Origin: Cytophagia bacterium
Lineage (GTDB): Bacteria; Bacteroidota; Bacteroidia; UBA7662
Direction: 5' to 3'
Length of the DNA stretch: 64,000 nucleotides
Assembly (NCBI GenBank): GCA_009926405.1
Contig: RFOZ01000001.1
Location: 1 to 64,000, forward strand
Positions 28,472-38,239 of this stretch are shown here, piece by piece. The notes beneath the pieces were generated by a model. The model searched no databases and had not been told where the DNA came from. It saw only the letters and a program-made list of their open reading frames with translations. Positions within the stretch are counted from its first letter, which is position 1, and every line of letters begins with the position of its first letter. A program made the translations under genes and the position numbers.

Positions 28472-28675
28472 ATGAAGAATACCGACCTCACCGCTCTCTC
28501 CGTTACCGATTTGCAGGAGCGTATCCGTGACGAAAAAGCCAATTTGCATAAAATGCGCTTCAATCATGCGGTATCAGCCGTGGAAAATCCCATGCGGATT
28601 CGTCAAAGCCGCCGTGAAGTGGCCCGGATGATGACCGAACTCAACGCCCGCCAACGCTCGAACAACAACGCATAA
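28472..28675 (+). CDS. rpmC: 50S ribosomal protein L29
   Basis: Small two-helix protein at the exit tunnel rim, 67 aa: LTALSVTDLQERIRDEKANLHKMRFNHAVSAVENPMRIRQSRREVARMMTEL fits the family throughout. Position between rplP and rpsQ confirms it. Confidence 0.97.
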   Translation: MKNTDLTALSVTDLQERIRDEKANLHKMRFNHAVSAVENPMRIRQSRREVARMMTELNARQRSNNNA

Positions 28676-28685
28676 CCTACCATTC

Positions 28686-28994
28686 ATGGAAGATTTGAAT
28701 ACGCCTGCGGTATCGCCCGCTCAGACATCGACGGCCGACCAGCCACGTCGCTTTCGCAAAGAGAAAGTAGGGGTGGTGGTTTCCAACAAAATGAATAAGT
28801 CCATCACGATTTCGGTGGAGAAGAAGGTGAAGGATAGCATGTACCACAAGTTCATGAAGAGTTCACGCAAATTCATGGCCCACGATGAGGAGAATACTTG
28901 CAATGTTGGCGATCGTGTTCGGATTGTTGAAACCCGTCCATTGAGCAAAAACAAATGCTGGCGCCTCGTAGAAGTTATCGAAAGAGCGAAGTAA
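28686..28994 (+). CDS. rpsQ: 30S ribosomal protein S17
   Basis: Primary 16S-binding OB-fold protein. 102 aa; the core from [22 protein letters not shown] to [11 protein letters not shown] is standard, preceded by about 22 extra residues (Thr/Ser/Pro-rich) not found in E. coli S17. A shorter start at an internal ATG would remove conserved sequence, so the long form is kept. Confidence 0.96.
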   Translation: MEDLNTPAVSPAQTSTADQPRRFRKEKVGVVVSNKMNKSITISVEKKVKDSMYHKFMKSSRKFMAHDEENTCNVGDRVRIVETRPLSKNKCWRLVEVIERAK

Positions 28995-29031
28995 TCCACC
29001 CTCTACAACCCTTTACAGAAAAGACCCTACC

Positions 29032-29400
29032 ATGGTACAACAGGAAAGTCGCTTAGCCGTAGCCGATAACAGCGGCGCCAAAGAAGTTCTTTGCATCCGC
29101 GTTTTGGGCGGAACCGGCAAACGCTACGCCAGCGTTGGCGACAAAATCGTCGTTTCCATTAAATCGGCCATTCCGACCGGCAATGCCAAAAAAGGCACGG
29201 TGTCCAAGGCCGTTGTCGTTCGGACTGCCAAAGAAGTACGTCGTCGGGATGGTTCTTACATACGTTTTGACGACAACGCGGTTGTTTTGTTGAATGCGCA
29301 GGACGAGCCTCGTGGTACCCGCATCTTTGGCCCTGTGGCCAGGGAGCTGCGTGAAAAGCAATTCATGAAGATTGTTTCACTGGCCCCGGAAGTCCTCTAA
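29032..29400 (+). CDS. rplN: 50S ribosomal protein L14
   Basis: Intersubunit-bridge protein, 122 aa: [55 protein letters not shown] and [31 protein letters not shown] are highly conserved. Binding site of silencing factor RsfS in other bacteria. Confidence 0.98.
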   Translation: MVQQESRLAVADNSGAKEVLCIRVLGGTGKRYASVGDKIVVSIKSAIPTGNAKKGTVSKAVVVRTAKEVRRRDGSYIRFDDNAVVLLNAQDEPRGTRIFGPVARELREKQFMKIVSLAPEVL

Positions 29401-29414
29401 GAATTTTTGATGTT

Positions 29415-29762
29415 ATGAAAAAGTCCAAGAATCACGAAACCCCTATTGCCAAGCCAAAACTCCGGAAGGGAGATTTGGTGCAGGTGATTGCCGGTGATAA
29501 CCGCGGCAAACAAGGTCGCATCCTTCAAATGGTCCGCGAAACGAATCGTGCCGTTGTTGAAGGTCTCAATATGGTCAGCCGTCACACCAAGCCCTCCGCG
29601 GCTTCGCCCAACGGAGGCATTATCAAGAAAGAAGCGCCGATACATTTGTCCAACCTACAATTGGTTGTGGCCGGTAAACCAACCCGTGTCGGACGCAAAA
29701 CCAACGAGGCCGGAGATCTGGTCCGTTTCGCCAAATCCAACCAGGAAATTATCCCGTCATGA
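29415..29762 (+). CDS. rplX: 50S ribosomal protein L24
   Basis: Early assembly protein with a KOW motif ([22 protein letters not shown]). 115 aa with [28 protein letters not shown]. Its stop overlaps the rplE ATG (ATGA), indicating coupled translation. Confidence 0.97.
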   Translation: MKKSKNHETPIAKPKLRKGDLVQVIAGDNRGKQGRILQMVRETNRAVVEGLNMVSRHTKPSAASPNGGIIKKEAPIHLSNLQLVVAGKPTRVGRKTNEAGDLVRFAKSNQEIIPS

Positions 29763-30316
29763 GCTATCAGGTACGACTTAAAGTCAAATACAACACGGAG
29801 GTCGTTGCAGCCCTCAAGGAGAAGTTTGGATACAAAAACATCATGGAGGTTCCACGCCTCACCAAAATTTGTATCAATCAAGGAGTTGGTGCCGCGGTTT
29901 CTGATAAGAAGTTAATCGACAATGCCCTGGGTGAAATTACCCAAATCACCGGGCAGAAGCCGATCGCTACCTTGTCCCGCAAGGCCATCTCCAATTTTAA
30001 GCTTCGCGAAAAAATGCCGATTGGCGTCAAGGTTACTTTGCGCAATGAACGCATGTACGAGTTTCTCGATCGTTTGGTTGCTGTGGCTTTGCCCCGCGTA
30101 CGCGATTTCAAAGGCATTCCTGCCAAAGGGTTTGATGGCCGTGGCAATTACACCTTGGGTGTTACAGAACAGATTATTTTCCCGGAGATTAACATTGACA
30201 AAGTCAACAAGATCAACGGTATGCACATCACTTTTGTTACAACGGCCCGCAACGACGAAGAAGCCAAGGCGCTTCTGGCCGAACTAGGTCTTCCCTTCAA
30301 ATCTTCAAAGAACTAA
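29759..30316 (+). CDS. rplE: 50S ribosomal protein L5
   Basis: 5S rRNA-binding protein of the central protuberance, 185 aa. [60 protein letters not shown] and [20 protein letters not shown] are family blocks. Three bases separate it from rpsN. Confidence 0.98.
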   Translation: MSYQVRLKVKYNTEVVAALKEKFGYKNIMEVPRLTKICINQGVGAAVSDKKLIDNALGEITQITGQKPIATLSRKAISNFKLREKMPIGVKVTLRNERMYEFLDRLVAVALPRVRDFKGIPAKGFDGRGNYTLGVTEQIIFPEINIDKVNKINGMHITFVTTARNDEEAKALLAELGLPFKSSKN

Positions 30317-30319
30317 ATC

Positions 30320-30589
30320 ATGGCCAAAGAAGGTATCAAAGCCCGCGATAAGAAACGCCTCAAAACCGTTGAGCGCTACGCAGCTAAGCGTAAAGCTCTC
30401 AAAGAGGCCGGTGATGTTTTGGGCTTGCAGAAGCTACCACGCAATGCTTCTCCCGTTCGCATTCACAATCGTTGCAGCATCTCCGGTCGCCCCCGGGGCT
30501 TTATGCGTCAGTTCGGCATCTCAAGGGTCTTGTTCCGCAAGATGGCTTCAGCCGGCTTGATTCCTGGTGTTACAAAAGCCTCCTGGTAA
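30320..30589 (+). CDS. rpsN: 30S ribosomal protein S14 (zinc-independent type)
   Basis: 89 aa. The C-terminal [43 protein letters not shown] is conserved, but the two CxxC pairs of the zinc-binding form are absent (only one Cys), so this is the C-minus, longer form with an N-terminal helix. Confidence 0.97.
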   Translation: MAKEGIKARDKKRLKTVERYAAKRKALKEAGDVLGLQKLPRNASPVRIHNRCSISGRPRGFMRQFGISRVLFRKMASAGLIPGVTKASW

Positions 30590-30620
30590 ACCTACAATTT
30601 GAATTTACGACCCGTATTTT

Positions 30621-31016
30621 ATGACTGATCCAATTGCCGATTACCTAACCCGCCTGCGCAATGCGCTCAAGGCCCGTCATCGTATTGTCGAAATCCCGGC
30701 CTCGAACACCAAAAAAGCCATTACCCAGGTTCTTTTTGAGAAAGGCTACATTGCCAACTACAAATTTGAGGATGAAGGCCCCCAGGGTCACATCAAAATT
30801 GCCCTCAAGTACATTCCAGGTACCGGTGAGCCTGTTATCCAAAAGCTTACCCGTGTTAGTCGCCCAGGCCTACGCCTTTACAAAGGCGTTGAGGACATGC
30901 CAAGGGTAATAAACGGACTTGGTATCGCTATTCTTTCCACCAACAAGGGAATCATGACCGACAAAGAAGCCAAAAGGCTGAATGTCGGAGGTGAAGTTCT
31001 CTGTTACGTATCCTAA
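30621..31016 (+). CDS. rpsH: 30S ribosomal protein S8
   Basis: Primary 16S-binding protein, 131 aa: DPIADYLTRLRNALKARHRIVEIPASNTKKAITQVLFEKGYI and the C-terminal RVINGLGIAILSTNKGIMTDKEAKRLNVGGEVLCYV. In E. coli S8 autoregulates the spc operon by binding near rplE; no site was identified here. Confidence 0.98.
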   Translation: MTDPIADYLTRLRNALKARHRIVEIPASNTKKAITQVLFEKGYIANYKFEDEGPQGHIKIALKYIPGTGEPVIQKLTRVSRPGLRLYKGVEDMPRVINGLGIAILSTNKGIMTDKEAKRLNVGGEVLCYVS

Positions 31017-31047
31017 ACCGGTCAACCTAAGTACCAACAAACGCATC

Positions 31048-31602
31048 ATGTCACGAATAGGCAAGCTTCCGCTCCGTATTCCCTCCGGGGTTCAGGTCCT
31101 CATGGACAAGAACCATGTTACCGTGAAGGGCCCCAAAGGTGAATTGTCCCGTACGGTCGATCCGGATATTCTTCTGGAGATGAACGACGGTGTTATCACG
31201 GTGAACCGTCCCACAGACAGCAAGCGTCATCGTGCGCTGCATGGTTTGTACCGGGCTCTTTTGGCCAACATGGTGCAGGGGGTATCCGAAGGTTACACCT
31301 TGCAACAAGAATTGGTGGGTGTTGGTTACCGTGCCAATGCCAACGGGCAATTGCTTGAATTGGCCTTGGGTTTTTCGCATGAAATCGTTATGCAAATTCC
31401 CAAAGAAGTCAAATTAGCAACCGAGACGCTCAAGGGTAAGAACCCGATCATCACCCTCAGCAGCCATGACAAAGAATTGCTAGGTCAGGTTGCTGCCAAA
31501 ATCCGTTCATTGCGTGCACCGGAGCCATACAAAGGCAAGGGTATTCGCTTTGTGAATGAAATCATCCGCAAAAAAGCTGGTAAATCAGCTTCCAAGAAAT
31601 AA
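31048..31602 (+). CDS. rplF: 50S ribosomal protein L6
   Basis: 184 aa with the duplicated L6 fold: [17 protein letters not shown] at the start, and the C-terminal [31 protein letters not shown] signature. An upstream in-frame start lies inside rpsH and is not family-like. Confidence 0.98.
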   Translation: MSRIGKLPLRIPSGVQVLMDKNHVTVKGPKGELSRTVDPDILLEMNDGVITVNRPTDSKRHRALHGLYRALLANMVQGVSEGYTLQQELVGVGYRANANGQLLELALGFSHEIVMQIPKEVKLATETLKGKNPIITLSSHDKELLGQVAAKIRSLRAPEPYKGKGIRFVNEIIRKKAGKSASKK

Positions 31603-31631
31603 TCGCTAATCCAAACTACCAAAAACTTCCC

Positions 31632-31988
31632 ATGGCCTACGACCGTACCGAACGCCGCTCCCGAATACACAGAGGGATACGCAAGAAAATCACCGGTTCC
31701 GGTGAGCGTCCCCGTTTATCGGTGTTTCGTTCCAATACCGAAATCTATGCCCAGATTATTGATGACGACCAAGGCCGTACCCTGTGCGCAGCTTCGACTC
31801 GTGAAAAATCCCTCAAGGGAATGAATGCCAAGCGCGTGGAGCAGTCCACCGCGGTTGGTAAGCTTTTGGCCGAAAAAGCCTTGGCTGCGGGTGTAACCAA
31901 AGTCGTTTTTGACCGCGGAGGATATTTGTATCACGGTCGGGTCAAGGCATTGGCTGAAGGTGCTCGAGAAGGTGGTCTTCAATTTTAA
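31632..31988 (+). CDS. rplR: 50S ribosomal protein L18
   Basis: 5S rRNA-binding protein, 118 aa: [30 protein letters not shown], then [29 protein letters not shown] at the C-terminus. Standard length and order. Confidence 0.98.
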   Translation: MAYDRTERRSRIHRGIRKKITGSGERPRLSVFRSNTEIYAQIIDDDQGRTLCAASTREKSLKGMNAKRVEQSTAVGKLLAEKALAAGVTKVVFDRGGYLYHGRVKALAEGAREGGLQF

Positions 31989-32002
31989 ACTGAAATATTG
32001 TT

Positions 32003-32521
32003 ATGTCAACTACAGATATTCGCAGGGTTAAGGCCAGCGAGATAGAACTCAAAGACCGCTTGGTAAGCGTACAACGTGTAGCCAAGGTGACCAAAGGCGG
32101 TCGCACTTTTTCTTTTTCGGCCATTGTGGTCGTAGGAGACGAGCAGGGAATTGTAGGCTACGGCCTCGGCAAAGCCAAGGAAGTATCCGAAGCGATTGCC
32201 AAGGGCATTGATGATGCGAAGAAATCCTTGATCAAGGTTCCGGTCTTCAAAGGCACGATACCCCACGAAGCCGAAGGCAAATTCGGAGGAGGTTTGGTCT
32301 TTATCAAACCGGCAACCCATGGTACGGGTGTTATTGCCGGTGGTGCGATGCGTGCCGTTTTGGAAAGCGCCGGGATTACCGACGTTTTGGCCAAATCCAA
32401 GGGTTCATCCAACCCGCACAACGTAGTAAAGGCAACGATGGCGGCTCTTGGTGCCTTGCGTGATCCTCACACCGTTTCCCAGCATCGTTCGGTTTCGGTA
32501 TCCAAAGTATTCAACGGTTAA
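32003..32521 (+). CDS. rpsE: 30S ribosomal protein S5
   Basis: 172 aa. The double-stranded RNA-binding N-domain ([31 protein letters not shown]) and the C-domain ([39 protein letters not shown]) are complete. Involved in accuracy and mRNA helicase activity at the entry pore. Confidence 0.98.
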   Translation: MSTTDIRRVKASEIELKDRLVSVQRVAKVTKGGRTFSFSAIVVVGDEQGIVGYGLGKAKEVSEAIAKGIDDAKKSLIKVPVFKGTIPHEAEGKFGGGLVFIKPATHGTGVIAGGAMRAVLESAGITDVLAKSKGSSNPHNVVKATMAALGALRDPHTVSQHRSVSVSKVFNG

Positions 32522-32526
32522 TTGTT

Positions 32527-32706
32527 ATGGCAACTTTTCAAATTACCCAAGTCAAAAGCGCCATAGGCCGTACGGAGCGCCAAAAGCGCACCTTGGTGGC
32601 CTTGGGCCTCAAAAAAAACCAAAGCACCGTCCGTCAAGAGGGAACCCCTCAGGTTCTGGGCATGCTCGAAAAAGTTAAACATCTGGTAAAAATCGAGGAG
32701 ATCTAA
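32527..32706 (+). CDS. rpmD: 50S ribosomal protein L30
   Basis: 59-aa protein between rpsE and rplO, read directly from the DNA: MATFQITQVKSAIGRTERQK opens it, followed by the conserved TLVALGLKK-type strand and helix and a C-terminal HLVKIEEI. Size, sequence and position all fit L30, a small two-helix, three-strand protein. Stop is 2 bp before the rplO start. Confidence 0.95.
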   Translation: MATFQITQVKSAIGRTERQKRTLVALGLKKNQSTVRQEGTPQVLGMLEKVKHLVKIEEI

Positions 32707-32708
32707 TC

Positions 32709-33173
32709 ATGGACTTAAGTAAAATATCCCCTGCCGAGGGCAGTGTACATCGGACCAAGCGTATTGGTCGCGGTGAAGGTTCCGGCCGTGGTGGTACGTC
32801 CACCAAAGGGCACAAAGGAGCTCAAGCTCGTACGGGCTATTCTTCCAAGCCCGGTTTTGAAGGGGGACAGATGCCTCTCAAATTGCGGGTGCCAAAATTT
32901 GGTTTCAAGAGCCGCAACCGCGTTGAATACATCGCGGTCAATCTGGATCAATTGCAGGCATTGCACGAAACCCACGGTGCATCTGAGATGAACCCCGCCT
33001 TTTTTGCGGAGCATGGTTTTGGTGCTTCCAGGGGTAGCAGGATCAAAATCCTGGGTCGCGGTGAATTGACCGGAGCCATCAAGGTCCAAGCCCATGCCTT
33101 CAGCGCTTCGGCCAAAGCCCGTATTGAAGCGGCTGGCGGTTCGGTTGCTGCGGTCCAAACCACCTCCCATTAA
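32709..33173 (+). CDS. rplO: 50S ribosomal protein L15
   Basis: Late-assembly protein, 154 aa. The Gly/Arg-rich N-terminus KRIGRGEGSGRGGTSTKGHKGAQAR and FEGGQMPLKLRVPKFGFKSRNR are characteristic, then GSRIKILGRGELTGAIKVQAHAFSASAKARIEAAGG. Precedes secY, as in the spc operon of most bacteria. Confidence 0.98.
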   Translation: MDLSKISPAEGSVHRTKRIGRGEGSGRGGTSTKGHKGAQARTGYSSKPGFEGGQMPLKLRVPKFGFKSRNRVEYIAVNLDQLQALHETHGASEMNPAFFAEHGFGASRGSRIKILGRGELTGAIKVQAHAFSASAKARIEAAGGSVAAVQTTSH

Positions 33174-33183
33174 GTCCTAACTC

Positions 33184-34551
33184 ATGAACAAACTCATCGA
33201 AACCCTTCGGAATATCTTCCGGATTGAGGAGTTGAAGGATCGGATTGTTCTGACCTTTGCCCTCCTTCTGGTTTACCGTTTGGGTTCTTACGTGGTTTTG
33301 CCCGGGGTCGATCCGGTCATCCTCGAGCGTTTGAACCCTACGGGCGGTTCCGCCGGTCTGACCGGTTTGATCGATCTCTTTGCGGGTGGTGCATTTTCTC
33401 GTGCCTCCATTTTTGCGCTGGGTATCATGCCGTATATCTCGGCCTCCATCGTAGTCCAGTTAATGGGCATGGTGATTCCTTCTTTTCAGAAAATGATGAA
33501 AGAAGGTGAAAGCGGACGCAACAAAATCAATCAGATAACCCGGTACTTGACCATTGCCGTAACGGCTGCTCAGGCCATGGGCTTCTTGATTAACCTCAAA
33601 GCACAATCGCTTGACGCCATCATTCTGCGCTCAGGCGATACCCTGGATTTTTCCTTCGTTTTGTCTACCATTGTGGTCCTGACGGCTGGTACCATGTTCG
33701 TCATGTGGCTCGGTGAAAAAATCACCGACAAGGGTCTCGGCAACGGAACCTCCCTCATCATCATGGTGGGTATCATTGCTCAATTACCCGATGCTCTGAT
33801 CGCTGAGTTCCAGTTTCGTTCCGGAGCGGGGGGCGGGGGGCTTATTCCTTTCTTGGTTGAAATTGCCATGTTGGCCGTGGTGGTCGGACTCACCATTCTT
33901 TTGGTTCAGGGAACCCGCAAAATTCCACTTCAGGTCGCCAAGCGGGTCGTGGGGAACCGTGTTTACGGCGGTCAGCGCCAACACATTCCTATCAAGGTGA
34001 ATGCTGCCGGTGTTATGCCCATCATTTTTGCCCAAGCCATTATGTTTTTGCCTGCGACAATCGCTCAGTTTTTCCCTGAATCGGATTTTAGCGCCGGTGT
34101 GATGGCGGCCTTTGTGGACTATACCGGGGTAACCTACAACGTCGTTCTGGCTTTGCTCATTGTTGTCTTCACGTATTTCTACACCTCGCTTTCGGTGAAT
34201 GCCAACCAAATGGCCGAAGATCTAAAGCGCAATGGTGCATTTATTCCAGGTGTCAAACCAGGACGTAGCACGGCAGATTACATCGATGATGTTTTGGCTC
34301 GAATCACGCTTCCTGGTTCATTGTTCCTCGCCGGTGTTGCGATTTTGCCCGCTGTGGCGATTATCCTGGGTGTCAATTCTCAGTTCGCACAATTTTACGG
34401 CGGAACCTCCTTGCTGATTTTGGTCGGTGTTATTTTGGATAGCCTGGCCCAGATTGAAACCCATCTCCTCAACCGTCACTACGATGGATTGATGAAATCA
34501 GGGCGTATCAAGGGACGCTCCAACAATATTATGGAGGGCCCTAGAGCCTAA
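33184..34551 (+). CDS. secY: Protein translocase subunit SecY
   Basis: Channel subunit of the SecYEG translocon in the inner membrane. 455 aa with ten membrane segments; the plug and first helices ([20 protein letters not shown]), [23 protein letters not shown], and the conserved cytoplasmic loop RTIPLQ-like [38 protein letters not shown] are all present. Unlike many bacteria, no adk or map gene lies between it and infA. Confidence 0.98.
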   Translation: MNKLIETLRNIFRIEELKDRIVLTFALLLVYRLGSYVVLPGVDPVILERLNPTGGSAGLTGLIDLFAGGAFSRASIFALGIMPYISASIVVQLMGMVIPSFQKMMKEGESGRNKINQITRYLTIAVTAAQAMGFLINLKAQSLDAIILRSGDTLDFSFVLSTIVVLTAGTMFVMWLGEKITDKGLGNGTSLIIMVGIIAQLPDALIAEFQFRSGAGGGGLIPFLVEIAMLAVVVGLTILLVQGTRKIPLQVAKRVVGNRVYGGQRQHIPIKVNAAGVMPIIFAQAIMFLPATIAQFFPESDFSAGVMAAFVDYTGVTYNVVLALLIVVFTYFYTSLSVNANQMAEDLKRNGAFIPGVKPGRSTADYIDDVLARITLPGSLFLAGVAILPAVAIILGVNSQFAQFYGGTSLLILVGVILDSLAQIETHLLNRHYDGLMKSGRIKGRSNNIMEGPRA

Positions 34552-34556
34552 AACTT

Positions 34557-34772
34557 ATGGCCAAGCAGACCTCCATCAAGCAAGACGGCATCATTCTCGA
34601 AGCCTTGTCCAACGCCATGTTTCGTGTCGAATTGGAGAACGGTCACGTGATTGTTTCCCACATTTCGGGGAAGATGAGAATGAACTACATCAAGATTTTG
34701 CCTGGTGACAAAGTGCAGGTTGAAATGTCCCCTTACGATCTAACCAAAGGCCGTATTTGTTACCGCTATTAA
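34557..34772 (+). CDS. infA: Translation initiation factor IF-1
   Basis: 71-aa OB-fold factor that occupies the A site during initiation. [75 protein letters not shown] sequence is standard throughout, ending in the conserved KGRICYRY. Five bases after secY. Confidence 0.98.
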   Translation: MAKQTSIKQDGIILEALSNAMFRVELENGHVIVSHISGKMRMNYIKILPGDKVQVEMSPYDLTKGRICYRY

Positions 34773-34798
34773 CCCCTTAACACCTCAACCGAGCGCAT

Positions 34799-34915
34799 AT
34801 GAAAGTTAAAGCCTCCGTCAAAAAAAGGAGCATAGAGTGCAAAGTGGTTCGCCGCAAAGGCAAGCTCTATGTCATTAACAAGAAGAACCCCAAGTTTAAA
34901 CAAAGACAAGGATAA
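34799..34915 (+). CDS. rpmJ: 50S ribosomal protein L36 (C-minus form)
   Basis: 38-aa protein read from the DNA, starting [20 protein letters not shown] and ending NPKFKQRQG. Classical L36 binds zinc through three Cys and one His; here only one Cys remains and the others are replaced by Ser, Asn or Phe, the zinc-independent form usual in Bacteroidota. It lies between infA and rpsM. Confidence 0.96.
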   Translation: MKVKASVKKRSIECKVVRRKGKLYVINKKNPKFKQRQG

Positions 34916-34917
34916 TT

Positions 34918-35295
34918 ATGGCAAGGATAGCTGGCATAGACCTGCCCCGTAACAAAAGAGGTGAAATCGGGCTCACCTACATCTATGGGATTGGACGCTC
35001 CTCCTCCCGCAAAATTCTGGCCAATGCCGGAGTGGACATGAACACCAAAGTGGGTGAATGGGATGACGAACAGCTCAACGCTATTCGTAAACTCATCACG
35101 GACGAGTTCAGGGTTGAGGGCGAGCTTCGTTCCGAGGTTCAACTAAACATCAAGCGATTGATGGATATTGGTTGCTACCGAGGACAGCGGCACCGTAAAG
35201 GTCTCCCATTGCGCGGTCAGCGGACCAAGAACAATTCGCGTACCCGCAAAGGCAAACGCAAAACCGTGGCAAACAAGAAAAAGGTCACCAAGTAA
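34918..35295 (+). CDS. rpsM: 30S ribosomal protein S13
   Basis: Head protein contacting P-site tRNA and forming bridges to L5. 125 aa: [34 protein letters not shown] start, and C-terminal [32 protein letters not shown]. Two bases after rpmJ; start of the alpha-operon gene order. Confidence 0.98.
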   Translation: MARIAGIDLPRNKRGEIGLTYIYGIGRSSSRKILANAGVDMNTKVGEWDDEQLNAIRKLITDEFRVEGELRSEVQLNIKRLMDIGCYRGQRHRKGLPLRGQRTKNNSRTRKGKRKTVANKKKVTK

Positions 35296-35319
35296 TTCTA
35301 ATACAACCCAGAATCATTC

Positions 35320-35709
35320 ATGGCAAAATCAACCAAAGTCGTCAAAAAGCGTGTGGTCCGTGTGGATGCCACCGGTCAGGTGCATGTTCACTCCACATTC
35401 AACAACATTATCGTTTCGGTTACCAACGCCGAAGGTCAGGTGATTTCTTGGGCGTCCGCCGGCAAAGCCGGTTTCAAGGGCTCCAAGAAGAACACACCAT
35501 ACGCAGCCCAAGTGGCAGCGTCCGATTGTGCCAAAGTGGCCTACGACCTGGGTATGCGTCGCGCTGAAGTATTTGTGAAGGGACCCGGTGCAGGTCGTGA
35601 ATCAGCGATTCGTGCTGTTTCCACCATTGGGATTGAGGTGACCGCCATCAACGATGTCACTCCGATGCCTCACAACGGTTGCCGTCCCGCCAAACGCCGT
35701 CGCGTTTAA
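35320..35709 (+). CDS. rpsK: 30S ribosomal protein S11
   Basis: Platform protein at the mRNA exit, 129 aa: [48 protein letters not shown] and the C-terminal [18 protein letters not shown] motif are diagnostic. Confidence 0.98.
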   Translation: MAKSTKVVKKRVVRVDATGQVHVHSTFNNIIVSVTNAEGQVISWASAGKAGFKGSKKNTPYAAQVAASDCAKVAYDLGMRRAEVFVKGPGAGRESAIRAVSTIGIEVTAINDVTPMPHNGCRPAKRRRV

Positions 35710-35752
35710 TTCCCTTACCCGTTTTATCCCTTTCTAACCATACGATACAACC

Positions 35753-36361
35753 ATGGCCAGATATACAGGTCCCAAAACCAAAGTTGCCCGCCGATTTAAG
35801 GAGCCCATTTTTGGGCCAGACAAAGGATTGCAAAAAAAGCAATACGGTCCAGGTCAGCACGGTCCTTCCAAACGTTCTCCCAAGAAATCAGAATACTCAG
35901 TTCAGTTGGGTGAAAAACAAAAGATGAAGTACACTTACGGTGTTTTGGAGCGTCAGTTCTCCCTCACCTTTGCCAAAGCCAACCGCAAAAAAGGCAGCAC
36001 CGGTGAAAACCTCATCAAGTTCTTGGAGGCCCGTCTTGATAACACCGTTTTTCGTTTGGGAATTGCCCCAACACGCGAAGCCGGCCGTCAATTGGTTTCT
36101 CACCGTCACATCGTTGTGAACGGCAAAGTCGTGAACATTCCTTCGTATCAATTGCATCCTGGTGATACCGTTGGTGTTCGTGAAAAATCCAAGAACCTGG
36201 AGGTTATCGTCGATGCGGTAGGTTCCAAAATGGTTTCCAAGTTTAACTGGTTGGAATGGAATCGTGAAAAACTGGAGGGTCGTTTTGTGGATTTCCCGGA
36301 GCGCGATCAGATTCCTGAGAATTTCAAGGAGCAGCTCATCGTCGAATTGTACTCCAAGTAA
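35753..36361 (+). CDS. rpsD: 30S ribosomal protein S4
   Basis: 16S assembly initiator and mRNA-entry protein, 202 aa. It has an S4 RNA-binding domain ([44 protein letters not shown]) and lacks the N-terminal zinc Cys cluster of some bacteria (here [16 protein letters not shown]). In E. coli S4 represses the alpha operon. Confidence 0.98.
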   Translation: MARYTGPKTKVARRFKEPIFGPDKGLQKKQYGPGQHGPSKRSPKKSEYSVQLGEKQKMKYTYGVLERQFSLTFAKANRKKGSTGENLIKFLEARLDNTVFRLGIAPTREAGRQLVSHRHIVVNGKVVNIPSYQLHPGDTVGVREKSKNLEVIVDAVGSKMVSKFNWLEWNREKLEGRFVDFPERDQIPENFKEQLIVELYSK

Positions 36362-36400
36362 TCTCAGCCGTTATCCCCTCTATCTTTTTAAAAAATCCTT

Positions 36401-37393
36401 ATGTCCGTTATTGTTTTTCAAAAACCTGAGAAGGTTATCATGCACAAGGCCAGCGAGTTTCAGGGGTCTTTTGAATTCAAACCCTTGGAGCCTGGTTACG
36501 GTGTTACCATCGGCAATGCCTTGCGCCGTATTCTCCTGTCTTCTTTGCAGGGATATGCCATTTCATCCATCCGCGTCCCGGGTGTCGATCATGAATTCTC
36601 CACCATCAAAGGGGTTGTTGAAGATGTTATTGAACTGATTCTGAACCTGAAACAGGTTCGTTTCAAACCCAAAGGTGAAGGAATCGATGGCGAAAAACTT
36701 ATCGTAATCCTCAAAGGCAAGGGTGTTTTCACCGCGGGAGATATTGAGCAATTTTCAAGCAATTTCAAAATCTTGAATCCTGAATTGGTGTTGTGCACCA
36801 TGGATGGCAAAATGACTTTAGAATTGGAATTGACGATCCGCAAAGGACGTGGGTATGTTGCGGCCGAAGACAACAAAATCGAAGACGCTCCCTTGGGGGT
36901 TGTTCCAATTGATTCGGTTTTCACGCCTATCAAGAACGTCAGCTACCAAATCGAGAATACACGCGTTGAACAAAAAACCGACTACGAAAAATTACTTCTG
37001 GATGTGACGACCGATGGGTCCATTCATCCGGAAGATGCTTTGAAGGAGGCGGCCCGAATTTTGATTCAACATTTTGCCTTGTTTTCGGATGAGAGCATGG
37101 CCCTTGAATTGGCCTCCTCGGATCCTGCCATGGAAATTGACGAAGACTTTTTGGCCAAACGCAAATTGCTGAAGTCCAACCTGGGCGATATGAACCTCTC
37201 GGTTCGCGCATTTAATTGCCTCAAGGCCGCCGAAATCCGCACCTTGGCTGACCTGGTCAAGTTCGATATCGCCGATTTGCTGAAATTCCGCAACTTCGGA
37301 AAGAAATCGCTCACCGAGTTGGAGGATTTGGTTCGGGAAAAGGGCCTCACTTTTGGTATGGACATTCACAAATACAAACTCGACGAAGACTAA
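36401..37393 (+). CDS. rpoA: DNA-directed RNA polymerase subunit alpha
   Basis: 330 aa. The N-terminal dimerisation and assembly domain ([51 protein letters not shown]) and a complete C-terminal domain with helix-hairpin-helix ([46 protein letters not shown]), which contacts DNA UP elements and activators, are both present. Ends in an acidic tail. Confidence 0.98.
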   Translation: MSVIVFQKPEKVIMHKASEFQGSFEFKPLEPGYGVTIGNALRRILLSSLQGYAISSIRVPGVDHEFSTIKGVVEDVIELILNLKQVRFKPKGEGIDGEKLIVILKGKGVFTAGDIEQFSSNFKILNPELVLCTMDGKMTLELELTIRKGRGYVAAEDNKIEDAPLGVVPIDSVFTPIKNVSYQIENTRVEQKTDYEKLLLDVTTDGSIHPEDALKEAARILIQHFALFSDESMALELASSDPAMEIDEDFLAKRKLLKSNLGDMNLSVRAFNCLKAAEIRTLADLVKFDIADLLKFRNFGKKSLTELEDLVREKGLTFGMDIHKYKLDED

Positions 37394-37432
37394 GCCCCGG
37401 AAACTTAAAGAAGCTCCGCTAAAGACAACGAT

Positions 37433-38134
37433 ATGCGCCACGGAAATACCATTAACCACCTCAGTCGGACCTACGGTCATCGCAAGGCGATGCTCCGTAA
37501 CATGGCCGTCTCTCTGATTCTTAACAAACGCATCAACACCACCTTGGCCAAGGCCAAGGAGTTGCGCAAGTTTGTTGAACCTGTTTTGACTCGTTCCAAG
37601 TCGGATACCATGCACAATCGTCGGATGGTTTTTGCTGATTTGCAGGACAAAGAAGCTGTCAAAGAATTGTTTGCCACGGTTGCCGAAAAAATTGCAACCC
37701 GCCCTGGAGGCTATACCCGTATCATCAAGACTGGTTTTCGTTTGGGTGATGCCGCGGAAATGTGCATGATGGAATTGGTGGATTTTAACGAATTGCTGTT
37801 GGCCGATGCGGCCTCCCGCAAAGCCAAAACGACTCGTCGTAGCCGTTCTTCCAAGAAGTCGTCTTCCGGTCTAGATTCTGTGGCTCCTGTTGCTGCCGCC
37901 GCCCCCGTTGCAGAATTGGTAGCTCCGCTCCTTGAAGAGGAGGCTCCTGCTGTTGTGGAGGAAGCTCCTGCTGTTGTGGAGGAAGCTCCTGCTGCGGTGG
38001 ACGAGGCTCCTGCTGTTGTGGACGAGGCTCCTGCTGTTGTGGAGGAAGCTCCTGCTGCGGTGGACGAGGCTCCTGCCGATGAAGCAAGCGCGCCCGAAGA
38101 AGATAGCCCCGAACAAGAAGAGCCCAAAGCCTAA
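37433..38134 (+). CDS. rplQ: 50S ribosomal protein L17 with Ala/Pro/Glu repeat tail
   Basis: Residues 1 to about 125 are a standard L17 ([60 protein letters not shown]). The protein is lengthened to 233 aa by a Ser/Lys-rich linker and an acidic tail made of seven tandem heptads of the type [14 protein letters not shown]. Extended L17 tails occur in Bacteroidota, but their role is unknown; the acidic charge is unusual for a ribosomal protein. Last gene of the superoperon, followed by a strong terminator. Confidence 0.97.
   Translation: MRHGNTINHLSRTYGHRKAMLRNMAVSLILNKRINTTLAKAKELRKFVEPVLTRSKSDTMHNRRMVFADLQDKEAVKELFATVAEKIATRPGGYTRIIKTGFRLGDAAEMCMMELVDFNELLLADAASRKAKTTRRSRSSKKSSSGLDSVAPVAAAAPVAELVAPLLEEEAPAVVEEAPAVVEEAPAAVDEAPAVVDEAPAVVEEAPAAVDEAPADEASAPEEDSPEQEEPKA
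37937..38077 (+). repeat. 21-bp tandem repeat in the rplQ tail
   Basis: Six full and one partial copy of a 21-bp unit of the type GAGGAAGCTCCTGCTGTTGTG, differing mainly at GAG/GAC and GTT/GCG codons. In frame it codes for the heptad E/D-E-A-P-A-V/A-V. Its near identity at DNA level suggests recent expansion by slippage, so copy number may vary between strains. Confidence 0.9.
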
Positions 38135-38140
38135 CCTATG

Positions 38141-38168
38141 AAACCCCGCTTCGGCGGGGTTTTCTTTT
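38141..38168 (+). terminator. Intrinsic terminator after rplQ
   Basis: Perfect hairpin with a UUCG tetraloop: AAACCCCGC-TTCG-GCGGGGTTT followed by TCTTTT. Nine-base stem and T-run make this the clearest rho-independent terminator in the window; it closes the ribosomal superoperon. Confidence 0.9.
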
Positions 38169-38200
38169 GAAGGGGGATGGGGCATTGAGTTGAAGGAGGC

Positions 38201-38208
38201 TATTTTTG
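38201..38208 (+). promoter_or_regulatory. carA: Candidate -7 box for carA
   Basis: TATTTTTG matches TAnnTTTG exactly, 31 bp ahead of the carA ATG and just after the rplQ terminator, where a new promoter is needed. No TTTG stands at the ideal upstream distance (only weaker TTG triplets closer in), so the -33 element is unclear. Confidence 0.45.
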
Positions 38209-38239
38209 TTCTTGAAAACCATCGATTTATTTTAGAACC

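Noticed and set aside
37937..38077. Regular repeats that might suggest a CRISPR array
   Set aside because: Units are contiguous, in frame with rplQ, and lack spacers.
37711..38185. Open frames opposite the rplQ repeat coding for Ser/Ala/Gly or Pro/Gln-rich repeats
   Set aside because: They are reverse readings of the heptad repeat in the L17 tail; no start signal or family match.
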